The notes below the pieces were generated by a model that was not told the origin of the DNA, ran no database searches, and saw only the letters and a list, made by a program, of their open reading frames with translations. From Arachis hypogaea (lineage: Eukaryota > Streptophyta > Magnoliopsida > Fabales > Fabaceae), in contig NC_092048.1 of the NCBI RefSeq assembly GCF_003086295.3, positions 1,803,001-1,867,000 of the forward strand: a DNA stretch of 64,000 bases. The letters run 5' to 3'. Shown in pieces: positions 1 through 11,082 of this stretch; position 1 is the first letter of the stretch; each line of letters starts with the position of its first letter. The translations under genes and the position numbers were made by a program.

Positions 1-240
1 TTTTATATTGTTATACCCAAACATAATTGATAAATAAAAAGATCTTTTGAAATGAGATATCCAAACATAAAATTACTTTTACTTTTTCATAATATTTTTA
101 AAAAAAAAGATAATTCGAAAAAAGATCTTTTCTTAAAAGTTTACCCAAAAAAGGCCTAATAATATTGTTATGTGTATTTTTAAATAATGAAAAATATCAA
201 GGGGAGTAATCCTAATGCCTGTGGGAAGGGAAAAAGAATA
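1..240. other. AT-rich left edge
   Basis: No gene is visible. A loose inverted repeat around AAAGATCTTTT (about 40-60 and 120-132) suggests the end of a MITE cut by the window edge, but the ends cannot be defined. Confidence 0.3.
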
Positions 241-366
241 TTTTTTTTTTTTGTTATCTACGGTATTCTTCATCCTGACAAGTTAAGGACTAATTCGTCG
301 CGAATCTGAATTCCAGAGAGGTCTGCGACGAGTGAGCTGACCACTAAACCAATCCAAGTTGGTTAG
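241..366 (-). mobile_element. tRNA-derived SINE (family B), minus strand
   Basis: Read on the minus strand, this begins with a tRNA-like A-box region (GGTTTAGTGGTCAGCTCACT) and ends in a poly(A) tract, seen as the T-run at about 241-253 on the plus strand. An imperfect repeat, GGAAAAA followed by GAATAT, flanks both ends and may be the target duplication. The B box is degenerate. The head resembles the copies near 45.6 kb and 60.4 kb. Confidence 0.5.
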
Positions 367-673
367 GAAAAAATGAATATATGTCCTGTTTAAGGAATTT
401 TTTTCTTTACCCCAATTTAAATTCAGAGATGGAAAAGAAAAAAAAGCCCAGCCCAAATAATCATGTTGATAAGAGAGGAATGATCCCTAGATTTTTGGCT
501 GCATGATATTTTTGGTGTTCTTAAGAATCACCGTAAACCCTTTTTCATTTTGCTTTCAATTCCCACCCCCTCCTTCCTTATCCTCATTTCCTTCAATTCA
601 AAACCCTTTCTCTTCTTCTCTCTGTTCTTACAGTTACATGTCTATCATCACTGGCTTCAAATCCCTAACTACC

Positions 674-2909
674 ATGGCAGAATCATGCCTTCTCTCTCCT
701 CCTTCTTCTCTCTTCCATTCCAAACACATCACCCATTCAAATTCCAAACCCCACCACCACACTCTCTTCAAACTCGCTTGCCCATTCCCTTCCCTCTCTC
801 TTTCTCTCACCGCAAGGCGCCATCATCACGTGCTCACTCACGTGGCCCAAACCTCCGACTGGGCCCAGCAAGAGGAAGACAACACTCTCACCTTGGAACA
901 GCAAGAAGCTGAAGAACCTGCACTTTCAGATTGGGAACCCAGCGCTGAAATCGTAGGCGAAGCTGAAGTTGCTGAAGCCGAAGACGCAGACGAAGAAGAA
1001 GAAGAAGGAGAAGAAGAAGGAGGGGATTTTGTTGAGCCACCAGAGGAAGCGAAAATCTTCGTTGGAAACTTGCCTTATGACGTTGATAGCCAGAAACTCG
1101 CCATGCTTTTCGAGCAAGCTGGAACCGTTGAAATTGCCGAGGTAACTAACAAAACGAACCAACACTCTTCGGTTTTAGTGTTAGGTTTTCTGCTTTCTGC
1201 TCAATTGAGTTACAATTATTAGTGAATTGTTAAAAAAAATCATTTTTACCAAGAAGCATATGCACTACTATAATTGTTTAGGTGTATACTGTTTCATTGT
1301 GTTTGTAATGGCTTGTGATGACTTTTGAGTTTTGAAGATGTTAGTTCTTTATTTTTTGGGTTTTTATTAGTTTTGTATGTTGTATTATGACACTTATGTG
1401 TTTGTTTTTATAGCTTTTTCAAAGATGTTTGTGTTCTGTGTTGAATATGTACTTCATGATTCTGAAGGTATTGTGGTATTGTGGCTGTGGCTTTAGGTTA
1501 TTTACAACAGGGACACTGACCAGAGTCGCGGGTTTGGCTTCGTGACGATGAGTACTGTCGAGGAAGCTGAGGCTGCTGTGGATAAGTTCCACCGCTATGT
1601 AAGTTCTTCTTCCACTTGTAGCTGATATCACTAGTTTTGTGCTGTGTATGATGCTAATTTGTCTGAGTTTGGAGTTAGTTTCCTATTGAATTAGGAGGAT
1701 TGGAAACGCTAAATAGCTTTTGAATTCAAAAATTTCTCATGAACACTTTTGGTGTATGTATTTCTGAGGAGATACTGAACTTAGTTGTGTGTGCTAGAAG
1801 CTTTTTTTTTATATGTTTTCCAATTAACCAGTGAGGAAACATAAAATTGCACCGAGCAATGTAATGGATCCCTGTTGTGTGTTTATCTGTTGGATTCTAA
1901 TGAGGACAGAAAAGTTCAATTTGCAATTGGAGCTGTAACCAATACTCCACACAATTATTTGCAATACTTTTGTATGTAGATCAATGACCTTATTTTTCAC
2001 TAAATGAAATTAAGCATGTTTTTATAATTTTGTTATTATGGACTTCTTATTGCTATAGAAAGTCCTCTATTTATGCAAGAGTTTTGATTTGATTGCAACA
2101 CTGAATGTCCTTAGTATTAAATTTTCGAGTTCGTTTGTTTTATGGAGTTCTTTTTTCCCTTTAATTCTTTCAGATCTTATTCATCCTTTTCGTCTTTTTT
2201 TTTTCTTGCAACAGGATTTAGGTGGAAGACTGTTGACTGTTAACAAGGCTTCTCCAAGAGGAGAACGACCTGAACGCCCACCCCGTTCATTCGAACAGGC
2301 TTTTAGAATCTATGTTGGTAACTTGCCTTGGGATGTTGACAATGGTCGCCTGGAGCAGATTTTCAGCGAACACGGTAAGGTTGCGAATGCTCGCGTAGTG
2401 TATGACAGAGAGACTGGACGATCACGCGGCTTTGGTTTTGTCACAATGACCGACGAGAGTGAAATGAATGATGCAATTGCTGCTCTTGATGGCCAGGTAT
2501 TTCAAAGCTACTTTGTCACGTTATCAATGTTATACATTTCATGCATTGATAGTTCAAAATGTTTTGAACTTTGAACTTGAGAGGACAACTTTTTGAACAG
2601 CGTAGTTGATTTTGTCTTGGGTTTTCCTTCTGTACACTGATTTAATCATGGGTTTTAAAAAGAACATATAATTTTTTTTATTACTAGGACATGAAATTGA
2701 TGTTTAGACACGTTAACTGTTAGTGGATATGATCCAATATCCTTAAAATTTTAAGGGTATCGGAAAACTCCTGCAGATATATTATCAAGTTTGTTGTCTT
2801 CCCTCTTTATGTGTCCGTGTAAATATGGTGTTTGGGTATGTTGCAGAGTTTGGATGGAAGGGCAATAAGAGTGAATGTTGCTGAGGACAGACCCGGACGC
2901 TCTTTTTGA
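674..2909 (+). CDS. CP31: Chloroplast RNA-binding protein, two RRM domains (cp31/cp28-type cpRNP)
   Basis: Nuclear-encoded chloroplast ribonucleoprotein that binds and stabilises plastid mRNAs and supports their editing and processing (family knowledge). Coding exons 674-1141, 1497-1598, 2215-2496 and 2847-2909 join in phase 0 with GT/AG borders and give 304 aa. The order is a Ser/Thr/His-rich transit peptide (about 1-60), an acidic Glu/Asp linker (about 90-120), RRM1 (from about 126; RNP2 IFVGNL, RNP1 SRGFGFVTM) and RRM2 (RNP2 IYVGNL, RNP1 SRGFGFVTM), ending in the family-typical AEDRPGRSF. The ATG at 674 sits in ACCATGG, an excellent start context. An in-frame ATG at 638 would add 12 residues. 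Introns split both RRMs. Cp31A and cp31B cannot be told apart by eye, so the symbol is only approximate. Confidence 0.93.
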
Positions 2910-3723
2910 GTATTAGCTCATGTAATCAACAACCATGGCAGCTGCTGGAGTTTTTTGTTTTTATAGCTGAGAATATAGTGTCATTTTTTCTGAAAAATAT
3001 TTCCTCTCCTGGGCAACCGGTTCCAAATTAAGTTTACACATTCTATTGTCATTATTTTATAGCTGTAATTCTAATTTTCCTCAGATTCTTAAGTGGTCTA
3101 TGTTCTCCTTTACCCTCTTTTCTTTTGCTGTTTCGTTTTGTTTTGTTTCTATAAAACGGAATCAAATTAAGAAAGATTTACCTTGAAATTAATGTAGCTA
3201 TCTTAGTAAATTTCATAGCTTATGTTGTGAATTGTAGAACAGAAACTAATTAGTGTTTTTAACTATTAGAAGTTTTTCTGTTGCAAATTTGAAATCTGAA
3301 TTTACAAACATAAGACATACATTTCTATTCTAAAAGAAAAAGATTAACCTGTTTCAAACTTTTATTACATGTCACCCTTCTTTAGATGATTATTTGAAAC
3401 CTTCATCACGTATTCATGGGTTGAACTTGGTTTGCGGAACATAATAAAAATTCGTTGCACATTTTTAATTCCAAAATTACTATCACTGCATATGCAGATG
3501 AACTTTATTTATATGGTACAAGGAGTTGAGTAGCATCAACACTAACTATACAAATTCTAACACCATGTGAGGGAAATCCAAGTTCTAACAACCACGGATA
3601 TCTGTAGCATTAGCCTTTCAAAATTCCAAGAAACTTAACTATACAGACTCTAACATTTGTGTATCCCCCATATTCCGAAACCAGAGAGACATGTGAACCA
3701 AAATTCAAGATCCCTCCTCCATT
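2910..3723. other. Convergent 3' intergenic region
   Basis: This 814-base gap lies between the stop codons of two convergent genes. It should hold both 3' UTRs and polyadenylation regions. No other gene or repeat was recognised. Confidence 0.6.
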
Positions 3724-6037
3724 TCAGTAACCGCGAAGTTGAGCTTCTCGACTGGTGAGGGGGACATAACGAACGGAGGTCTCGGTGTGGACACTAATAG
3801 AGCCATCAGATTTCTTGTCCACCACCTTCAAATCTTGAAACATGTTTCCAACTGGGATCACCATTCTTCCTCCAGGCTTTAACTGATCAATAAGTGCTTG
3901 CGGAATTTCAGGTGCTGCTGCCCCAACATGAATGGCATCATAAGGGGCAAACTCCGGCCAACCTTTTCTTCCATCTGTCAAAATTGCTCAAATGTATTCA
4001 GTTAGCAATTCAAAATCTATTGTGATTTGAATATTATGAATATCATGCTCAAATATCTCGAATATCAGTCACATGAACAATACTTCTGAACCAACATAAT
4101 TTCAAACAAAACATGAATCATAGCAATCTTTATATTTTCAATTTACAAAATGGACTAACTACAAAATTATTAAACCAGTTGCATTATGTCCTCATCACCA
4201 ATTAATATAAACTAAAATCGGGAAAAACTAGATGGCTATGGTTGACTAAAAAAAACTAATATCTCAGGAAACTAACCAGCAGCATGAACTGAAAGGGAGC
4301 CATCTTTCAATAATTGGGCGGCAGCACTTTTCTGAATATTCTCTATTGAAGAAGAAACCAATTCAGGAATATGCTCCACACCAACAGCACGACCTTCCGG
4401 TCTAACCATCATGCCGAAGCACGCTGTCAAATACCCTGTTCCTGCAAGAGGCCCATATGAAGATTGTTACTCAACACTAAATAGCAAATCTTGGAATACG
4501 AGAGCTATATGAGAAACCAAACTCCCTTGTCAATCCCCTATGCAAGGTTTTACATCAAAACATCTTCACATTATCTTGCTATGCCTATGAAATCTCGATG
4601 CAAATGAGGTATACAGTATAAGCTGCATTTTTTATCCATAATCTACCCAAAAAGAAAGAAATTAAATAAAAAGGATTCCAACTTGAAAGAAACTTACATC
4701 TTGGATAAATGCTCAAATTAGACATCAAATATTATATGCAAGACATTAGTCCTTCAATATTCTAGTATATAGCAATATGCCAATATGGTTTCCATAGTAT
4801 AATAGATCCTACATTTAAGGACAAAGTTGATATCTAAAACTAAATTGATGTCTATTTAGATATTTGAAAGAGCTGATAACCCAAAATCTTAACAGAACAA
4901 GCTTGACATTGCACATACATTGTTCATCGACTAATCTGAATATTTATTCTACCCAATCCATTTCTATAGAATCCGCTAAAGAGAAAATATTAGTGCAAAA
5001 CAATAGATGCAGTGTGTTTCATGGACTATACCGGAGCCAATGTCGAGAGCATGCATTCCAGGCTGCAAATTCTTCTCCAGTAACTGAAGGCACATCGCAT
5101 GCATATGCGGCGCAGATATAGTTGCGTTGTACCCTATCGACATGGGGCTGTCGATATAAGCTCCAGCCCCGTTGGGAACAAACAATGCTCTATCAATGCT
5201 CTCCATTACTTCAGCTACCTTATTTGATCTTATCACTCCATAACGCTGCAAACTTTCCACCATTGCTTTGTTCCTACTCATGCTGCTGCCAGAGCAGAAT
5301 CTCTATATATTTGACAACCAAAACAACAAGAATTTCAAGCTTTTGGTAGTGGCAAGCGAAATTATCAAACCCTCAAATTAACTTGTAAACATTCCTAATC
5401 AAGTTTAGGGATCTAAGAGTGTAAACTCTAACAAGAAAATTGACAGGTTTAGCTATGCAATTCAAGTTTACCTTGTTGTGAAGGATTTGAATATGGCATA
5501 GTAATAGTAATAACCATAAGCCATGATTAAGGAAGTAAAGTAAGGAATTATACTGTTTCATTATCTTCTTTTTCTCTTTTCTTTCTTCTCCCCTTCCTAA
5601 GAGGACACTAAATAAGGTAAAAACTAATCAAAATCACAAAGAGAATTAGAACAAAACAAAACTTTTGCCACCAAAATCAAAGAAATAACGCATCTTTACA
5701 GCATAGGATACAATTTGCATGTTGGAAATTCGCAATAAATGAAAAATTAGAAAGAAAAAGAAAGAGAGAATACCTGCATGGAATGGAAGAGAGAGTTTCC
5801 CGTAATGAAATTAGGGTTTTGGAGGAAGGAGAAGGAGGTGGTGAGGGAAACAGAGGAGGGAGGCGAAGAATGAGAAGGGAAGAGTGTCGCTGTTGCGGTT
5901 AGAGAGAGAGCGCGTGAAGCAGGGCAAGAAGAGAAGAGGAAATTATAGGGCGCAGAGGCAGAGACAGAAGCAGAAGGAGAAGGAGTAGTATTCATTGTGA
6001 TTCTGATCCTGATTCTGTTATTTCTGGTTGTTTCCAC
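3724..6037 (-). CDS. PIMT: Protein-L-isoaspartate O-methyltransferase, N-terminally extended (PIMT2-like)
   Basis: This enzyme uses S-adenosylmethionine to methylate L-isoaspartyl residues so that damaged proteins can be repaired, which matters for seed longevity in plants. Minus-strand exons 6037-5774, 5302-5032, 4441-4277 and 3974-3724 have GT/AG borders and matching phases (0, 1, 1) and give 316 aa. Residues 1-88 are a Ser/Thr/Ala-rich extension, probably organellar targeting. The catalytic core starts near [14 protein letters not shown]. The SAM-binding motif ALDIGSGTGYLTA spans the exon 2/3 junction, followed by [34 protein letters not shown] and the conserved C-terminus [11 protein letters not shown]. 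Alternative starts are the ATG at 5995 (exon 1) and the ATG at 5281 (exon 2). The latter would give a core enzyme of about 221 aa without the targeting region. Confidence 0.94.
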
Positions 6038-6309
6038 ACTTCTCCAATCTCTCTTCCTTTACACGCTCTTGTCATATACCACTCACACGTGTCCACTCCA
6101 CCTAAAAATTTATATACAGATGAAAAAATTTTAAACATATTGATATACTGATATTTCAGTACACTTAAAAAAAATTTCTATACAATTATCTTTAGGTGAC
6201 GTTAGTATTTAAGAATCGTTAGATAATAAAAACAACTACATGCATACGAATCTTTACTAATTTATTTTCGATTTTGTATTATATCATAATATTCTTACAT
6301 ACTACATAC
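6038..6309. promoter_or_regulatory. Upstream region of PIMT
   Basis: This stretch lies between the PIMT start and the downstream LINE. It contains CACACGTGTCC at about 6084-6094, an ACGT-core (G-box/ABRE-like) element suited to seed or stress regulation. No TATA box is assigned. Confidence 0.35.
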
Positions 6310-6324
6310 TCACATATCCAATAC

Positions 6325-8203
6325 AACAACAATAAAGTCTTATCTCATTAGGTAGGGTCGACTACATAAATCAAATAACGTCATTGAGCTTTATCCTGTA
6401 TTTTGTCTATAAAGAGACCGTTTACATATAGTCTCATTTGACCACCTCGTGGATGGTCTTTCTAGGTCTTCCTCTATCTTCCACTCCTTATCCATCTTCC
6501 ATCTCATCCACCCTCCTGATTGGGTGCTTTGTTGGTCTTCTTATCACATGTCCAAACCGCCTAAGACGCGATTCTACCATCTTTTTTATAATAGGTGCTA
6601 CTTCAACTCTCTCTCTTACATTTTCGTTCTTTATTCTATCTAATCACGTATGACCACTCATCCATTTAACATATTCATCTCTATCACACTTAACTTATGT
6701 TCATGCTCTCCTTTAGTCGCCCAACACTCTGTACCAAGAAGTATAGCCGGTCTGATAGCAGTACGATAGAATTTACCCTTAAGTTTTAAAGGCACTTTTT
6801 TGTCACATATAAAACCAGACGCACTCTGCCATTTTGAACAACCTGCTTGAATCCTATGATTTACATCATGTTCAATCTCTCCTTAATCCTATATGATGCA
6901 CCCAAGATACTTAAAACTTTTAACATTTCGTATGATGTTTTCTCCAATCTTCACCTCTATATTAGGGTTTTTTCTTCGGCGGCCGAACTTACATTCCATA
7001 TATTTCATCTTGCTACGGCTTATGCGCAAACCATACATTTCTAGAGTTTCTCTCCATAAATATAACTTCTTATTTAGGTCTTCTATTGGCTCTCCCATAA
7101 GGACGATATCATTGGCAAAAAGCATGCACCATGACACAGGCTCTTGGATATATTCTATGAGTACTTCTAAAACTAATGTGAAAATGTATGGACTTAAGGA
7201 TGATCACTGTTGTAATCCTATACCAATAGAAAATTCCCCTGTCACACCACCTTGAGTCTTCACACTAGTTGTAGCCCATCATACATGTCTTTAATTGCAC
7301 GAATATATGCGATCCTTACTCTCTTCTTTTCTAAAACCTTCCATAAGACCTTCCTTGACACCCTATAGTATACTTTTTTTCCAAATCAATAAACACCATA
7401 TGTAGATCCTTTTTATTACTAAGATACCTCTCCATCATCCTTCTTAATAGGTATATCGCTTTAGTGGTGGATCTATCTGGCATAAAACCAAATTGGTTCT
7501 CTGTTACTTGTGTCTCTTGTCTCAACATCTGTTCTATCACCATTTTCCATAACTTCATGGTATGGCTCATGAACTTGATCACTCTATAGTTTCTACAACT
7601 TTGTATATCCCCGTTATTCTTGTAGATAGGTACTAAGGTGCTCTTTCTCCACTCATCTGGCATCTTCTTTAACCTTAAAATCTCATTAAAAAACTTGGTT
7701 AACCAACTGATACCTTTCTCTCCAAGGTCCTTCCAAACTTCAATCGGAATATTATCAGGCCCCACAGTCCTGTCATTTTTCATCTGGTTTAAAACCTCTT
7801 TTACCTCGAAGTCTCGAATCTTTCGATAGTAGTCGAAATTTTGAACTCGTGCATAACCGACTAAGGCTCGGAAGAGTCTTCTGTCCTTCATTAAATAAAT
7901 CGTAGAAGTAGCTTTTCCACCTTTCATTGATCTCCTCTTGAGCCAAAACCTCTCCGTCTTTTTCTTTATACACTTAACTCGATCCAAGTCTCTTGTTTTT
8001 CTTTCACGACTCTTTGCGATTCTATATATACCTTTTTCTCCTTCCTTCGTGCCTAAAGACTGGTAGAGACTCTCATATACTCTTGTTATTACTTTATTTA
8101 CATCCATTTTTTGTCTCTTTTTTACCCGTCTTATATTTTTTCCAATTATCTGTATTGTGGCACAAAAACCACTCCTTAAAGCACTCCCTTTTTGCCTTTA
8201 TAT
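6325..8203 (-). mobile_element. Degenerate 5'-truncated RTE-clade LINE
   Basis: This non-LTR retrotransposon copy is flanked by a perfect 15-bp duplication, TCACATATCCAATAC, at 6310-6324 and 8204-8218. Read on the minus strand, 8107-7331 encodes reverse-transcriptase sequence (GPDNIPIEVWK, QFGFMPDRSTTKAIYLLR, HMVFIDLEKKY). After frame breaks, 7137-6889 carries the catalytic block as LFANDIVL, with Asn replacing the second Asp of the usual F-A-D-D motif. The 3' end (plus-strand 6325-6350) ends in short TTG repeats, as in plant RTE elements. It is dead: frameshifted, 5'-truncated (no endonuclease seen) and catalytically altered. Confidence 0.85.
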
Positions 8204-8218
8204 TCACATATCCAATAC

Positions 8219-9824
8219 TAAGGTGTATTTATTTACAAGTGCAAGATATTAAATCATGAACACAGAAATATAAAATTGTGTTTGGTAAATAAGATATAGA
8301 CAGAATATTATATTCTAAGATATTGAATTAGTGTATTTTATATTTTTTTTTAGAAAAAAATAAAGATATTGACCGAAGATATAATTTTTTTAATTGTCAA
8401 TATTAATTTTTATAATTATATTTTTTATCGTTTTATATTTTAAATTGTGTCTGAATAAAAAATAAAGTAAATTAGACTTTTTATTTTTTATTTTATCTTG
8501 TATTCAGTTTATCATTAAATAAAATATAAAAATATTAATTTTTATATTTTTATCTTTTGTATTATATTTTTAGTGTGATATCTTATCCTGTTTTTAAAAT
8601 TAAACGCAGTATAAAAGTTTCCAACTCTCTAATTTCCATTCACTACTAGTCTAACCTAAAACTCAAACCTCAATATAGATCATTATTATTAGAGTAAGAT
8701 CTTGTGGATGGCAAATTTTATACGAAGACATACATCTAATTTTTTTTTTTTTTTTGGTATTAGACATACATCTAATTACTACAAGGCTTTAGGCTACTGG
8801 GCCCAACCAACAAAATGGGCTAACTTCTTTTGTTATGTCGGTTTTTCTTAGTTGCTGCTAAACCAACCTCAGAAGATGGACCCAAAGATTAAAAAATATA
8901 TTTAATAAAAAATATTATTTTGAGTATACTATTCTTGAGTTTTTTTTCTTTTCTTTTTTTATAAAAAACATACAATTTTCACCATTAAAAAAGTAGTTTC
9001 AACTTTTAAAATGAATAATAAAATAGTGCTTTTAGACAATTAATCCACTTTAATATGGGTCAAATAGTCTTCTAATGACTTTCAATTTAATTGTTGTTCC
9101 TTGAGGCACTTATTTAAATTGAGACTTGAGGGATATAGACAAATTAATTCATCTCTATAGTCACAAGACTCATCAGATTAACAACTGTTTCAATGAGGGA
9201 GAAGCAACTAGCTGAGCTTTATTGCGCAATTCAAACTTTCGACATTCATTTAAACAAACGAATGACTTGATCATTTGACTAACCTAAGTTGATTAATAGA
9301 TACTAGTATATGCATGTGTAATAAGCTAATAATAAAGAATTTATGAAAATTTTACAGAATTATAACACAATTATATATATTTGGTATTGGAATGTTTTTT
9401 ACACCTAATTATTGAGTTATAATAATTCATCCTCAACGAATTTATTCTAAGGAGGAGACACTTTAATTCAATCAATATTCATTTTTTGATTGAGAAAAAT
9501 TGGAATATTCATTCCTACTATATTCCTTTCTTCCTGTTCTAGAAGTGGTTCAGCCAATCGGCCTAAAAATAATACTAAATCATTATAACAAAAAAAAAAA
9601 GACACATTGTAATTAACAAAATCATTTAAGAATAGAATTTAGTTATTTGTACATTAACTAAAAGTGAGCGTCCACCGAAATTAAAAGTGAGCCAAATTAA
9701 CTCATAAATTGACTTTGACTTGATTCGTTAATACTTCGATTAACTGAGTTTATAAGATAAACTTGAGCTTAAATTTTGTGTTTATATATATATTAAATAA
9801 AACGAGTTTGAGTTTGAATAAGTA
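8219..9824. other. AT-rich intergenic DNA
   Basis: No coding sequence was recognised. The stretch has poly(T)/poly(A) runs (for example 8741-8755) and short low-complexity tracts. ORFs here are short and lack any recognisable motif. Confidence 0.5.
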
Positions 9825-9833
9825 TATATATAA

Positions 9834-11073
9834 GGATTAATTACTCTATTAGTTCCTATTATTTTATTAAATTTGTAATTAGGTTTTTATATATATATTT
9901 TTTAATTGAATTTTTATACTATTTTTAATTTTGTAATTAAAATTTTTTATGTCAAAAACGTTAAAATTAATCGAATATTTCTTTCAAAAAATATGTAGTC
10001 CAAAATCTAATTAAGTTTTTAATTGTAAATACATTTAATTTATAAAAAAATATTCAGTTAATTTTAATATTTTGAGTAAAGTATCGTTTTTGTCCCCAAC
10101 ATTTGGGATAAGTCTCAAAGTTGTCCCTAACGTTTCAATCGTCCTATTTAAGTCCCTAACGTTTCAAAACTGACTCAATAATGTTGTCCTGCCGTTAGGA
10201 ATCCGTTAACAGAATTGACGGCGGGACAAAATTGAGACGATTTTGAAATGTTAGAGACTTAAATAGGACGAAAACGTTGGGGACAAAAATGATACATAGA
10301 AATAAATTTTAATTTTATCCTTCAATAATATCATTTTTTTACTATACATAGTATTCAATTATTTTTTAATCACATCTAAGTAAATTACACTTAATCATAT
10401 TACTTTCATTTTAAATAAATTAAATTTTTTTATAATTTTACTGTTAAAGATTTTTAGTTATCATGAAATGTTTGTAGAATGAGTAGTATATAAACTTGTA
10501 GAAAAGAAAAAATAATATATATACAATAAAATATAAATTATACCTTTTATCTCTAATGTATCAAAATTTTTTAAAATTATAAAAAAAATAAATTTATTTA
10601 AAATAAAAATAATGTGATTAAGTGTAATTTATTTAGATGTAATTAAAAATAATAGAATACTATGTACAGTAAAAAATTAATATTATTGAAAGATAAAATT
10701 AAATTAAAATTTATTTTTATGTATCGTTTTTGTCCCTAACATTTTCGTCCTATTTAAATCCCTAACGTTTCAAAATCGTCTCAATTTTGTCCCGCCGTCA
10801 ATTCTGTTAACGGATCCCTAACGTCAGGACAACATTGAGTCAATTTTAAAACGTTAGGGACTTAAATAGGACAATTGAAACGTTAGGGACAATTTTGGGA
10901 CTTACCCCAAACGTTGGGGATAAAAACGATACTTTACTCTAATATTTTTTACACTAAAAATGATCTAATTATAGAATTAAAAACAATGTAGAGACTTATT
11001 AAAAGAAAAAAAAATATAAAGATCTAAATTATAAATTTAATAAAACTATAGGAACTAATAAAATAATTAAACA
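9834..11073. mobile_element. Mutator-like MITE (family 3), interrupted by a second MITE
   Basis: The ends are near-palindromic, GGATTAATTACTCTATTAGT at the left and the complementary ACTAATAAAATAATTAAAC at the right. They match the family found at 19391, 21924 and 57830. A 9-bp duplication, TATATATAA, flanks it at 9825-9833 and 11074-11082. Its interior is split by the 10074-10939 element, so it is the older of the two. Confidence 0.6.
10074..10939. mobile_element. Long palindromic Mutator-like MITE (family 1), nested
   Basis: The whole 866 bp is an imperfect inverted repeat. GAGTAAAGTATCGTTTTTG at the left is mirrored by CGATACTTTACTC at the right, and each arm contains the further repeat GTCCCTAACGTTT. 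A perfect 9-bp duplication, TAATATTTT, flanks it at 10065-10073 and 10940-10948. TIRs plus a 9-bp TSD are typical of Mutator-like elements. No transposase is present. Confidence 0.75.
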
Positions 11074-11082
11074 TATATATAA

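Noticed and set aside
503..673. N-terminal extension of the cpRNP ORF back to 503
   Set aside because: The extension is open by chance in pyrimidine-rich leader DNA. The ATG at 674 has an ideal context and begins a typical transit peptide.
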